From: an uncultured Ralstonia sp.
GTDB lineage: Bacteria; Pseudomonadota; Gammaproteobacteria; Burkholderiales; Burkholderiaceae
NCBI GenBank assembly: GCA_913056305.1
Contig: CAJXMR010000023.1
Coordinates: forward strand, 1-40,735
Direction: 5' to 3'
DNA: 40,735 nt
This document shows, one piece after another, positions 15,144-21,602 of this stretch (its first letter is position 1; each line of letters begins with the position of its first letter). Position numbers and translations under genes: made by a program. The notes beneath the pieces were generated by a model. That model saw only the letters and a program-made list of their open reading frames with translations. It was not told where the DNA came from and ran no database searches.

Positions 15144-16318
15144 TTACGCGCGATGGACTGCACCGGCTTCGGATGACGAATCAACCCGTCACCACCATAA
15201 CCGGACCACTCCGCAGCACCATCACGCACAACCGCCGCTGCTGGCACCGGCTCACGCGACGAATCGACTCCAGACGCTAGAACTTGATCGCGCGCCGCAT
15301 CCGCAGACGCCACCGGCGCGACTTCCTGATACGGATCGAACGGCCGATTCGCAAGCCACTGACGCGACTGCATTTGATCGAGGCCCGAATCGGTGCCCTG
15401 TTGCGTATACGCACGGCACCTATCGCCCATGCACACCGCGCCAACAACACGCGGCATCGCCTTGACCTCTCTCAGCGCGCTATATGCAGGAGCACTCTCA
15501 GGATGACCCGGCACCACTGGAAAAAAGGCCGCAAGCTGCTCCGCTGGATCAGCAGAGCGAACACCGGTAGCAGCAGAAGAAGCCACAGGAGCGCTGGCCG
15601 CGCCCGGCGCGCCAGCCTTTGCAGAAACGTCAGCATCGGGATGCACCTTCTTTTCGACCTGGTGATAGACGCGCCAGATCGCCAGCACCGCAAGCATGAT
15701 CGCGCCAATCATCACAACCATCGCAGGCGGGATGCTGTACTTGCGCTTGATATGCAGGCTGGCGGACTTGTACAGCCCGAATGACGATTTCGGCAGCGAC
15801 CACTTCTTTTTGATCGGCGCGGACTTGAAGGCCTCGGGATTGCCGACCTCTGGCCATTCGTACCACCAGCGCCCGAGCAAACCGACATCGCGCAAGTGAA
15901 CATGCTGACCCACCAGCTTGCGAATGTGCGAATCGAGAAAGCCCGGTGACTGCGTGATCAGCAGAAACGTGACACCCGTATGCCGCACCGTCTCAAACGC
16001 GGCGACGTGATTCGGCACGTTGCTAGCCGCCGACCGCACACGAAAGATGCGCTGCGCCTCATCGATGACGATGAGCGACTTCTCAGGAAACGTGAAGTAG
16101 GGCAGCGAACGCTGATCGGGGTCCTCAGGATCGACACGCATCTCCGTCCATTCCGCAACCGGCGGAAGCGGGATATAGGGCAAACGCAACTCCGGAATGC
16201 CCTGCATGAACAGCGGTCGGCCTTGCTTCACCGCCTCAGCCATCATCTGTACCGCCAACGCGGTCTTGCCACCGCCAGGCGTAGCGGTAATCAGCGTGAT
16301 AGGTTGCGTCGCACTCAT
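15140..16318 (-). CDS. Phage assembly ATPase pI (Zot family)
   Basis: The inner-membrane morphogenesis protein that drives extrusion of the ssDNA through the envelope. It has 392 residues. The Zot/pI P-loop domain has Walker A at 11-19 (TATPGGGKT), Walker B at 81-88 (SLIVIDEAQ) and an ITQSPGFLDSHIRKLV segment (about 121-136). A basic stretch precedes the single transmembrane helix at about 198-217, and a periplasmic tail of about 175 residues, rich in Ala/Pro/Ser, carries a Cys pair (CMGDRC). Its ATG overlaps the pVI stop (ATGA), giving translational coupling. The Zot name comes from the Vibrio CTX phage homologue and does not imply a toxin here. Confidence 0.95.
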   Translation of the reverse strand: MSATQPITLITATPGGGKTALAVQMMAEAVKQGRPLFMQGIPELRLPYIPLPPVAEWTEMRVDPEDPDQRSLPYFTFPEKSLIVIDEAQRIFRVRSAASNVPNHVAAFETVRHTGVTFLLITQSPGFLDSHIRKLVGQHVHLRDVGLLGRWWYEWPEVGNPEAFKSAPIKKKWSLPKSSFGLYKSASLHIKRKYSIPPAMVVMIGAIMLAVLAIWRVYHQVEKKVHPDADVSAKAGAPGAASAPVASSAATGVRSADPAEQLAAFFPVVPGHPESAPAYSALREVKAMPRVVGAVCMGDRCRAYTQQGTDSGLDQMQSRQWLANRPFDPYQEVAPVASADAARDQVLASGVDSSREPVPAAAVVRDGAAEWSGYGGDGLIRHPKPVQSIARN

Positions 16319-16590
16319 CCCGTGACCCTCCCGAACCGCTTCAACGTCATCAGCGAAATGCGCGCGACGATACCGCCCGCAATCACGCTCAGCGCCGTGA
16401 AAAATCCCGAGATCGCCAACACCGAAGCAACCGAGCCAGTCAGCCCACCGAGCGAGCCCTTAGCGGCGGAAAACGCGGCACCGACCGCCGCATCGAGCCC
16501 GACAAACGTAACCAACCCGATACCGATAGAGACCAGCAACTGGCGGGCAAGCGGCCCAATCAGGGCCATCAGAAAAGCAGCAATCGGCAT
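16315..16590 (-). CDS. Phage minor coat protein pVI-like
   Basis: 91 residues, very hydrophobic, with three predicted transmembrane stretches (about 3-30, 32-45 and 53-80) and a basic C-terminus (SLMTLKRFGRVTG). Size, hydrophobicity and position between the pIII-like gene and pI match pVI of filamentous phages, which caps the end of the virion with pIII. The start ATG 16590 overlaps the stop of the pIII gene (TGATG), and its stop overlaps the pI start. Confidence 0.8.
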   Translation of the reverse strand: MPIAAFLMALIGPLARQLLVSIGIGLVTFVGLDAAVGAAFSAAKGSLGGLTGSVASVLAISGFFTALSVIAGGIVARISLMTLKRFGRVTG

Positions 16591-17852
16591 CACTCACCCC
16601 CGCCTTGCTTTGCGCCGACCACGATGAACGCAGCCGCCAGCCACCCCATAGCGATCACCAAGGGGCGAATCATCGAACCGAAGCTACACACCGGCGCCCA
16701 ACTGATCGCGAAGCTACGGCCCATCACCGTAAACGGAACATCAGCTGGACAGGACGCGTTATCCGGCCCCCAACCACCATCAGGCGTAATCGCAACATTG
16801 ATCTGCTGTTCCTTCAGGTCGGGCGCATCGGGAATCTGCCCCTCCTCGGCACAGCCCATGCGCGTTTCGTGCCCTGTACACGGGTCGTCCTGCTTCTCAG
16901 GGGCCGTATTGACCACCACCCCGCTCGCGTTGGTCTGCGTGGCGGTATTGCCGTTGGCATCGACCTCCTGTTTAACCACGTTGAGCGTCGCCGTCTTGCC
17001 ATCTGCATTAGGCGTGACGACAGCCACATCGCGATAGCGCTTCCCCGTGATAGGGTCCACATATGGGTCACTCAAGTTGATCGTGATCGGCGTAGGAGAG
17101 GGCGCTAACGTGACAGGCAACGGCACCTTCGCCGCCGACAGATCAGTCGCCACCTGGTCGGGCATCGGATAGATCAACGCCTTGTTCCAATTGGCGTCAT
17201 TCGCGGCCTGCGTCGCGGGTGCATTAGGGTTAGGCCCGCACGTACCCGTACCAGAGGAATACACGTAGCCAGCCACACAGCCACCCTGAAACACCGTCAC
17301 CGTATAGGTGCCGTATTGAGGCGCGGCTGGATTCTTCACCGAGACATACACACAGCCACCACCAGAACACGGGCCAACGATACCAACGAACGTATAGCCC
17401 GCCGAGGTCACAGCAGCACCGGGACTATCTCCAACCCCATTCCCGTTGTCGACCAAGTACTGAAAACCGTCAAAGCCCGGATCACTCGCATGCGGACTGG
17501 TAGCAGGAGCACACCACCCACCAGGCTGCAAGCACTGCTGAATCCCAGCCTGCAACAGGTATTGCAGGATGGCGCTGGTCGCAAGGCCAACGGGATTCAA
17601 GCGGATCGCCGCCAGCCCAACGCTCGCCGCAGTCGAACCGAGCCGCGCAGTCGCCGGAATCTTCGCAACAACACCAGCGACGCGAGCCTCCATCTCCACA
17701 GCTGCCGCCCCACCGTTGATCGTGGTCGCACCAACCGTAGCCCAACCGCCCGAAACCGTGCCGATCGGCGGCACCGGGTAGACCGGAATCGTCGAAGCAA
17801 ACGCGCTATTAAACGTCACCACTAACGCAAATACAGCGAGCATCAACCGCAT
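16590..17852 (-). CDS. Phage adsorption protein pIII-like (TspB-related)
   Basis: 420 residues. A signal peptide (about 1-20, ending SAFA) is followed by a long extracytoplasmic region with Gly/Pro-rich parts and Cys pairs, a low-complexity middle, and a conserved C-terminal module. That module has DDPCTGHETRMGC, a late CP...SWAPVCSFGSMIRPLV block and a membrane anchor (about 393-415), the pattern of TspB-type proteins encoded by inoviruses. pIII proteins bind the pilus and secondary receptor and release the finished virion. Start ATG 17852 overlaps the stop of the 30-residue gene upstream (TGATG). A GTG one codon earlier is less likely. Confidence 0.87.
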   Translation of the reverse strand: MRLMLAVFALVVTFNSAFASTIPVYPVPPIGTVSGGWATVGATTINGGAAAVEMEARVAGVVAKIPATARLGSTAASVGLAAIRLNPVGLATSAILQYLLQAGIQQCLQPGGWCAPATSPHASDPGFDGFQYLVDNGNGVGDSPGAAVTSAGYTFVGIVGPCSGGGCVYVSVKNPAAPQYGTYTVTVFQGGCVAGYVYSSGTGTCGPNPNAPATQAANDANWNKALIYPMPDQVATDLSAAKVPLPVTLAPSPTPITINLSDPYVDPITGKRYRDVAVVTPNADGKTATLNVVKQEVDANGNTATQTNASGVVVNTAPEKQDDPCTGHETRMGCAEEGQIPDAPDLKEQQINVAITPDGGWGPDNASCPADVPFTVMGRSFAISWAPVCSFGSMIRPLVIAMGWLAAAFIVVGAKQGGGE

Positions 17853-17944
17853 CACTCACCCCCACCGCTCGAGAAAAAAATAACGGCGGCCGGAAGGACC
17901 ACCGCCAAGAACCCTGCCCAGGTCCAGAAATCAGTTGCGAGCAT
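17852..17944 (-). CDS. 30-residue phage membrane peptide (pVII/pIX-like)
   Basis: A tiny gene encoding MLATDFWTWAGF followed by a hydrophobic helix and the tail SSGGGE. It overlaps its upstream neighbour and the pIII gene through TGATG at both ends. Ff phage pVII and pIX are 32-33 residue one-helix proteins of the virion tip and sit in the same part of the gene order. The short length makes homology hard to prove, but the double stop/start overlap strongly supports that it is translated. Confidence 0.72.
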   Translation of the reverse strand: MLATDFWTWAGFLAVVLPAAVIFFSSGGGE

Positions 17945-18276
17945 CACAGCCCCCTACGCAACGCCACCACCGCCCACGCGGCCACCATCGCCGCCACAAC
18001 GCCCCAGCCAACGGTCATGCCGTCCGTGAACTGCGCAGTCGTGTCGCACACCGGGAACGACAGCGAAGGCGCGGCAGCATCCGCCAACTGCGTCACAGCG
18101 CCGTCTTGCGCGATAACAGAACGACGAACGACCCACGCACCGGAGGACTGCACAAACTCCGATACGTAGGTCGTCTGTCCCACGCTTTGACCGATCGGGG
18201 CCGCGCTATACACCGCGTCCGTCGCTTCCGCGTTGGAGGAGAAGCAACGAGCGCCAACCAGCGCCCCCGAGGCCAT
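17944..18276 (-). CDS. Phage virion-region protein with C-terminal membrane helix
   Basis: 110 residues. The N-terminal 85 residues are polar and contain two Cys (CFSSN near 11 and VCDTT near 77). The C-terminus is a transmembrane helix (about 87-105) ending ALRRGL. The start ATG overlaps the stop of the major coat gene (TAATG). The gene lies between major coat and the pVII/pIX-like peptide, so a minor structural or assembly role is likely. No named family recognised. Confidence 0.75.
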   Translation of the reverse strand: MASGALVGARCFSSNAEATDAVYSAAPIGQSVGQTTYVSEFVQSSGAWVVRRSVIAQDGAVTQLADAAAPSLSFPVCDTTAQFTDGMTVGWGVVAAMVAAWAVVALRRGL

Positions 18277-18461
18277 TACAGCGCCTTGCGCAACATCTTG
18301 AACGCGAAGATGCCGACGATCACCACGAGCACCGCAGCGCCCACGGTTGCGGCATCCGTACCAGCGCCGGTCAGGGCCGTGGTAACGGACGGATCGACGG
18401 CAGCATTCGCGGCAACAGCACCGCCCAGCGAAGCCAGACCAACAGCGATTTTCTTGAGCAT
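18276..18461 (-). CDS. Phage major coat protein pVIII-like
   Basis: 61 residues, start ATG 18461 with a strong GGAGGAAA just upstream. It has a signal sequence MLKKIAVGLASLGGAVAANA, then a mature protein of about 41 residues: a short amphipathic N-terminus (AVDPSVTTALTGAGTDAATV), a membrane helix (AAVLVVIVGIFAF) and a basic C-terminus (KMLRKAL) that would face the ssDNA inside the virion. This is the standard design of inovirus major coat proteins. Longer upstream frames are rejected because of the ribosome-binding site. The next gene overlaps its stop codon. Confidence 0.93.
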   Translation of the reverse strand: MLKKIAVGLASLGGAVAANAAVDPSVTTALTGAGTDAATVGAAVLVVIVGIFAFKMLRKAL

Positions 18462-18525
18462 GGTTTCCTCCATATCGAGAGGTTGAGAAAAGCCGCCGCG
18501 TTGCTCACCGCGACGACCAGGGAAC

Positions 18526-18666
18526 TTAGAGACGAAGCCAATCGGCAAGAGCACGCAGGCGTCGCGAACGCTTGGCGGCGGTCATATACGGGCCAGCGAA
18601 GCGCTTGCGATCCAAACGGCGCGCTGCCCAACGGCAGCCGATGTAGGAGAGAAAGGGGAGCAGCAT
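18526..18666 (-). CDS. Small basic phage protein (46 residues)
   Basis: It begins MLLPFLSYIGCRWAARR and continues as a strongly basic peptide (RRLDRKRF, AKRSRRLRAL). Its ATG overlaps the stop of the 60-residue gene upstream (TGATG), which supports translation by coupling. A longer frame from 18747 is in phase but redundant with the overlap. It lies just before the major coat gene. Function unknown. Confidence 0.55.
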   Translation of the reverse strand: MLLPFLSYIGCRWAARRLDRKRFAGPYMTAAKRSRRLRALADWLRL

Positions 18667-18848
18667 CACGACCTCCGAATACGCTTGATGCCCACTGCGT
18701 TGCAGTGAAGAACGCGAAGGCGCTGCGCCGCAGGCTTGTTCCAACACGCTTCGATCGAAGCGACCAGCGCAAGCACCACGCGACGAATCTGCGCACCGTG
18801 CCGATGGCCAGCACCGCCGAAAAGGTCAAGCTGCCTGTGATCGCGCAT
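18666..18848 (-). CDS. Small phage protein (60 residues)
   Basis: MRDHRQLDLFGGAGHRHGAQ followed by a mildly hydrophobic stretch (VVLALVASIEAC) and a basic end (GIKRIRRS). The start ATG 18848 follows GGGGG at 5 nt spacing, and its stop overlaps the next start. It lies between the ssDNA-binding protein and the coat gene, where filamentous phages carry tiny genes. The N-terminal QLDLF motif resembles a beta-clamp-binding peptide (QLxLF), which could link it to the host replisome. That is only a motif match. Confidence 0.55.
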   Translation of the reverse strand: MRDHRQLDLFGGAGHRHGAQIRRVVLALVASIEACWNKPAAQRLRVLHCNAVGIKRIRRS

Positions 18849-18865
18849 CGCATCCCCCGTTAACT

Positions 18866-18888
18866 GAAAAAGCCCGCCGCAGCGGACT
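18866..18888 (-). terminator. Phage terminator after the ssDNA-binding protein gene
   Basis: On the minus strand AGTCCGC-tgcg-GCGGGCT (one mismatch) is followed by a T run (18866-18871). It starts 5 bp past the pV-like stop and would limit read-through into the small and coat genes. Confidence 0.7.
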
Positions 18889-18893
18889 CTCGA

Positions 18894-19232
18894 TTACAGC
18901 GCAGCAGCCTGCGCCTTCGGTGCGTTCGCGGGCGGACGAACCTGCTGCTCAACGGGAACCAGATCGACCACGCGCAACGTCAACTTGCCTTCGAACTGAC
19001 CAAGGCCAATCGTCGCTTCGAACTTACCCGGGCGAACCTTGCCGTTCAGATGCTTCGGCAGCATCACCATGCCGGGCATCGTCTCGCTCATGACCTGACC
19101 ATCAGATGTCGTGTACTCAGTGGTCGTCATGCACGCGCACTCTTCCATGTGGTACGGCTGCCCGTTCTTCTTCGATGTGCCTTCACGGACGGTGATGGCG
19201 TGGATGTCGACAACAACGCGGTTCTTCTGCAT
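18894..19232 (-). CDS. Phage ssDNA-binding protein (gene V-like)
   Basis: 112 residues, start ATG 19232 with TAGGAGC upstream. It begins MQKNRVVVDIHAITVREGTSKKNGQPYHME, a beta-rich OB-like N-terminus with basic and aromatic residues, and continues with KFEATIGLGQFEGKLTLRVVDLVPV. Its length, fold pattern and position at the head of the structural operon fit the helix-destabilising protein that coats new single strands before packaging. The Ala/Pro C-terminal tail is probably disordered. It is divergent from the regulator gene across a 150-bp region with operator-like repeats. Confidence 0.85.
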   Translation of the reverse strand: MQKNRVVVDIHAITVREGTSKKNGQPYHMEECACMTTTEYTTSDGQVMSETMPGMVMLPKHLNGKVRPGKFEATIGLGQFEGKLTLRVVDLVPVEQQVRPPANAPKAQAAAL

Positions 19233-19292
19233 GGCACTGCTCCTATCAATTTGCCGGTCCTTGCGGATGCCGGGATGGTGTAGAGTTCAGCT

Positions 19293-19358
19293 ACATGACA
19301 ACTTGCCAACATGGCGATATGTCATGTGAAAGATAGTATGCATGGCGATATGTCATGT
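19293..19358. promoter_or_regulatory. Operator-like repeats between phage regulator and structural operon
   Basis: An 18-bp perfect direct repeat (catggcgatatgtcatgt) occurs at 19310-19327 and 19341-19358, 31 bp apart. Its last eight bases TGTCATGT also occur inverted (ACATGACA) at 19293-19300. The three TGTCATGT sites fill the gap between two divergent genes, as expected for sites of the phage repressor. Binding is inference. Confidence 0.7.
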
Positions 19359-19381
19359 CAAGGCAATCACTAAGGCCGACC

Positions 19382-19786
19382 ATGAAAACATCGATTGATT
19401 TCTTCAATGAATTTGTTGAAGCCAATAAGCCGGCTGGCCAGAAGCGCATCCAAGAGCTATGCGACGTTGACCAGACGACCGTAAGCCACTGGAAGAAGCG
19501 AGGCGGAATGACGCCGGCCGCAACGGTCAAGGTTGGAATGGCCCTCGGGTACCCGAGCGACCTATGCTACCGAATCGCCGCCATCGAAGCAGAGCGCAGT
19601 GAGACGGGTCGCAAGTTCCTTACGACGATGGCGCACGCCGCAGCATCCATCGCAACGATGGCAGTACTCGGTACCGTGGGATTGGTGGTCTCAGGCATCG
19701 GCAACAATGCTCAAGCCCAAGTGGCGCGCCCGGCTGGGATCGAACCAGCAACCCCTGCCTTCGGAGGGCAGTACTCTATCCATTGA
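19382..19786 (+). CDS. Phage HTH regulator with C-terminal membrane helix; frame crosses the attachment site
   Basis: 134 residues from ATG 19382 (AAGG upstream; ATG 19355 is the longer choice). The N-terminus has a helix-turn-helix (RIQELCDVDQTTVSHWKKRG, about 22-41). AIEAERSETGRK and a transmembrane helix (about 83-107) follow, an arrangement seen in DUF3693-like proteins of filamentous phages. It is divergent from the structural operon and beside operator-like repeats, so it is likely the lysogeny regulator. The last 21 residues (ARPAGIEPATPAFGGQYSIH) are antisense to the tRNA-Arg gene, and the stop codon is chromosomal. In the excised circle the same frame would run on for 39 different residues. 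Confidence 0.75.
   Translation: MKTSIDFFNEFVEANKPAGQKRIQELCDVDQTTVSHWKKRGGMTPAATVKVGMALGYPSDLCYRIAAIEAERSETGRKFLTTMAHAAASIATMAVLGTVGLVVSGIGNNAQAQVARPAGIEPATPAFGGQYSIH
19721..19777. repeat. Right attachment site within tRNA-Arg
   Basis: A 57-bp perfect copy of 11535-11591, covering the 3' 56 nt of the intact tRNA-Arg gene plus one flanking base. Sequence outside the repeats differs on both sides, which fixes the att core limits. Confidence 0.95.
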
Positions 19787-19797
19787 GCTACGGGCGC
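19722..19797 (-). tRNA. tRNA-Arg (anticodon CCG)
   Basis: 76 nt including an encoded CCA. The acceptor stem is GCGCCCG/CGGGCGC with discriminator G. D arm, anticodon stem CTGCC/GGCAG with loop CTCCGAA (anticodon CCG, reading CGG), and T arm GCTGG-TTCGATC-CCAGC can all be drawn. It is intact despite serving as the prophage attachment site. Its 3' part is shared with the left repeat. Confidence 0.96.
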
Positions 19798-20141
19798 ACG
19801 TCGGCACAGGACGTGCCGAAAAGAAGTCGCATAGGATAGCGTGTTTGCCCGCAACCGTCCATCGCGTCCCAAGACAGCGGCCGTTCTGACATGCTTTTGA
19901 CCTGCGTCGAAAAGTGACGCTACGGGCAGACCCGCGTGTCAAACGGCAGGGCATTACGGCTATAATCGCCCGTCATTTGTCAAGAAAATACGGGGACAGG
20001 TCTGTTCGGGCCCATGTGGCGGCATCGCACGGTCATCCTGCCCTCGTTGCGGCCCCCACGCACTGCCGGCGATGCTCGTGATTGCAGCCGGTGGCGCTCA
20101 GGCGGCCGCCCTGAGCGATTCCACCCTCCTGAGAGTTGAGC
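19798..20141. other. Intergenic region between tRNA-Arg and cytochrome c gene
   Basis: 344 bp. It contains the upstream side of the tRNA gene, a good sigma70-type promoter on the plus strand at 19937-19966, and a GC-rich leader with the direct/inverted echo CTCAGGCGGCCGCCCTGAG (20097-20115). No gene seen. Confidence 0.6.
19937..19966 (+). promoter_or_regulatory. Probable sigma70 promoter of the cytochrome c gene
   Basis: TGTCAA (19937-19942), an 18-bp spacer and a consensus TATAAT (19961-19966), about 175 bp before the ATG at 20142. Confidence 0.6.
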
Positions 20142-21017
20142 ATGAGCGACGCGCAACACGACGAACACGAGCCCCTGATCAAGACCCCCAAGCAGCTGAT
20201 CATCGCGGTGGTCGCTGCCTTTGCCTTTGCCGTTCCCATTCTCATCATCATCCTGCTGGCCAACTATGTCGGGCTGGGCGTCAAGGAAGGCGCGGGTAGC
20301 TCCGGCATGTCGGAAGAGGCCGTCAACGATCGCATCAAGCCGGTCGCGCATCTCGAACTGAAGGACGCGAATGCGCCGCGCGTCTTCAAGACCGGCGAGC
20401 AGCTCTACAAGGAAGTTTGCGCGACCTGCCACGCCGCCGGCATTGCCGGTGCGCCCAAGTTTGGCGATGCCGCCAGCTGGGGCCCGCGTCTGCCGCAGGG
20501 GCTGGATGGCCTGACCAAGGTGGCACTGGCCGGCAAGGGCGGCATGCCCGCACGCGGCGGCACCTCGCCCGACGACGTAAGCGACTACGAACTCGAACGC
20601 GCCATCGTCTACATGGCCAACTCGGGCGGCGCCAAGTTCCAGGAACCGGCTGCGCCGGCGGGTGGTGCGGCCGCCCCGGCGGCATCGGCAACGGAAGCCG
20701 CAGCGCCGGCCGCTCCGGCAGCGGCCGCACCTGCCGCCGCTGCTCCGGCCGCAGCCGCCGCGCCGCAGGCCTCCACCGGCGACGTCGGCAAGAAGGTCTA
20801 CGACTCGACCTGCCAGATGTGCCATGGCGCCGGTGTGGCCGGCGCGCCCAAGTTTGGCGACAAGGCTGCCTGGGCCCCGCGCATCGCAACCGGCAAGACT
20901 GCGCTGTACAACAGCGCGCTGCACGGCAAGAACGCCATGCCGCCCAAGGGCACCTATGCCGGCTCCGACGACGACGTGAAGGCCGCTGTCGACTACATGG
21001 CCGCTGCCGCCAAGTAA
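20142..21017 (+). CDS. Membrane-anchored dihaem cytochrome c (c5-like domains)
   Basis: An electron carrier of 291 residues. An N-terminal uncleaved membrane helix (about 18-41) anchors it on the periplasmic face. Two homologous class I cytochrome c domains follow: the first with CATCH (Cys93, Cys96, His97) and probable Met ligand Met135, the second with CQMCH (Cys224, Cys227, His228) and Met266. Both share AG(I/V)AGAPKFGD after the haem motif. They are joined by an Ala/Pro linker (about 169-211) that probably acts as a flexible tether. The two domains arose by duplication. The likely role is passing electrons from bc1 to oxidases. Start ATG 20142 is preferred to TTG 20136. A strong terminator follows. 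Confidence 0.93.
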   Translation: MSDAQHDEHEPLIKTPKQLIIAVVAAFAFAVPILIIILLANYVGLGVKEGAGSSGMSEEAVNDRIKPVAHLELKDANAPRVFKTGEQLYKEVCATCHAAGIAGAPKFGDAASWGPRLPQGLDGLTKVALAGKGGMPARGGTSPDDVSDYELERAIVYMANSGGAKFQEPAAPAGGAAAPAASATEAAAPAAPAAAAPAAAAPAAAAAPQASTGDVGKKVYDSTCQMCHGAGVAGAPKFGDKAAWAPRIATGKTALYNSALHGKNAMPPKGTYAGSDDDVKAAVDYMAAAAK

Positions 21018-21037
21018 GTCGTCTTCGCCTCCCAGGA

Positions 21038-21063
21038 AAGCCCGCCGTGTGCGGGCTTTTTTG
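21038..21063 (+). terminator. Intrinsic terminator of the cytochrome c gene
   Basis: AAGCCCGC-cgtgt-GCGGGCTT followed by a T run, 21 bp past the stop. Confidence 0.93.
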
Positions 21064-21175
21064 TTGCTGGCGCTCGCGCGCGACGACGGTGCGGTACGTG
21101 GCTTGCTATGCCATGGATGAGGTGCGACGCGCGGCGCAGCCGCCGCGCGCCAGATGACGCAAACGGAGGTTGCCC

Positions 21176-21589
21176 ATGCGACATGAACGACTCACGGCGG
21201 CCAGCTGCCTGGCCGCAATGCTGCTGGTTGCAGCGCCCACGGCGCAAGCCGCCGACAACTGGGTAAAGCTCGCCCCGCTGGCCAACAGCGGCGGCACGCT
21301 CTATCTGGATCAGGACTCTCTCGAACGCAGCGCCGACGGCACTGTGCGCGCCACCTCGCGCGATGCCTACGATGCGCCGCGCCAGCTGTCGAACGGCAAG
21401 GCGTACCAGTACGACGCGCGCACCTCGGTGTACGACTGCAAGAACGCGCGCATCCTGCCCGTCAGCGCGCGGATCGAGGACAGCCAGCATGGCACCGTGC
21501 TGGCCAAGACCATCGACGGGCCGCGCTGGGAGGCGGTCGTGCCCAATTCCGAGGGCGAGGCGATCCTGCGCGCGGTCTGCAGGAAATAA
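21176..21589 (+). CDS. Exported surface-adhesin E-like protein
   Basis: 137 residues. Start ATG 21176 with GGAGGT upstream. A Sec signal peptide of about 26 residues ends AQAA. The mature part has the layout of the protein E/surface-adhesin family: an early W followed by S..GTLYLDQDSL, then VRATSRDAYDAPRQL, a Cys in VYDCKNARILP and a C-terminal Cys (RAVCRK) that probably forms a disulfide with it. Members are small periplasmic or surface proteins. Haemophilus protein E binds host matrix, but environmental members have no known ligand. Confidence 0.75.
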   Translation: MRHERLTAASCLAAMLLVAAPTAQAADNWVKLAPLANSGGTLYLDQDSLERSADGTVRATSRDAYDAPRQLSNGKAYQYDARTSVYDCKNARILPVSARIEDSQHGTVLAKTIDGPRWEAVVPNSEGEAILRAVCRK

Positions 21590-21602
21590 GGCGCCGTATC
21601 GG

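Larger units (their letters stand above)
11535..19777. mobile_element. Complete inovirus (filamentous phage) prophage in tRNA-Arg(CCG)
   Basis: An 8186-bp element (one att copy counted) bounded by 57-bp perfect direct repeats at 11535-11591 and 19721-19777. It carries a full filamentous set in the canonical order on the minus strand: ssDNA-binding protein, major coat, small membrane proteins, pIII-like adsorption protein, pVI and pI/Zot. HUH replication protein, origin-like inverted repeats and its own tyrosine integrase follow. A regulator is divergent at the right end. No frame is broken and both att sites are intact, so it may be able to excise. Coding density and overlaps (TGATG, ATGA, TAATG) are typical of a packaged ssDNA genome. 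Confidence 0.93.

Noticed and set aside
15140-16318. Zot as a toxin
   Set aside because: The protein has the P-loop, membrane helix and gene position of pI. The toxin name is inherited from the CTX phage homologue.
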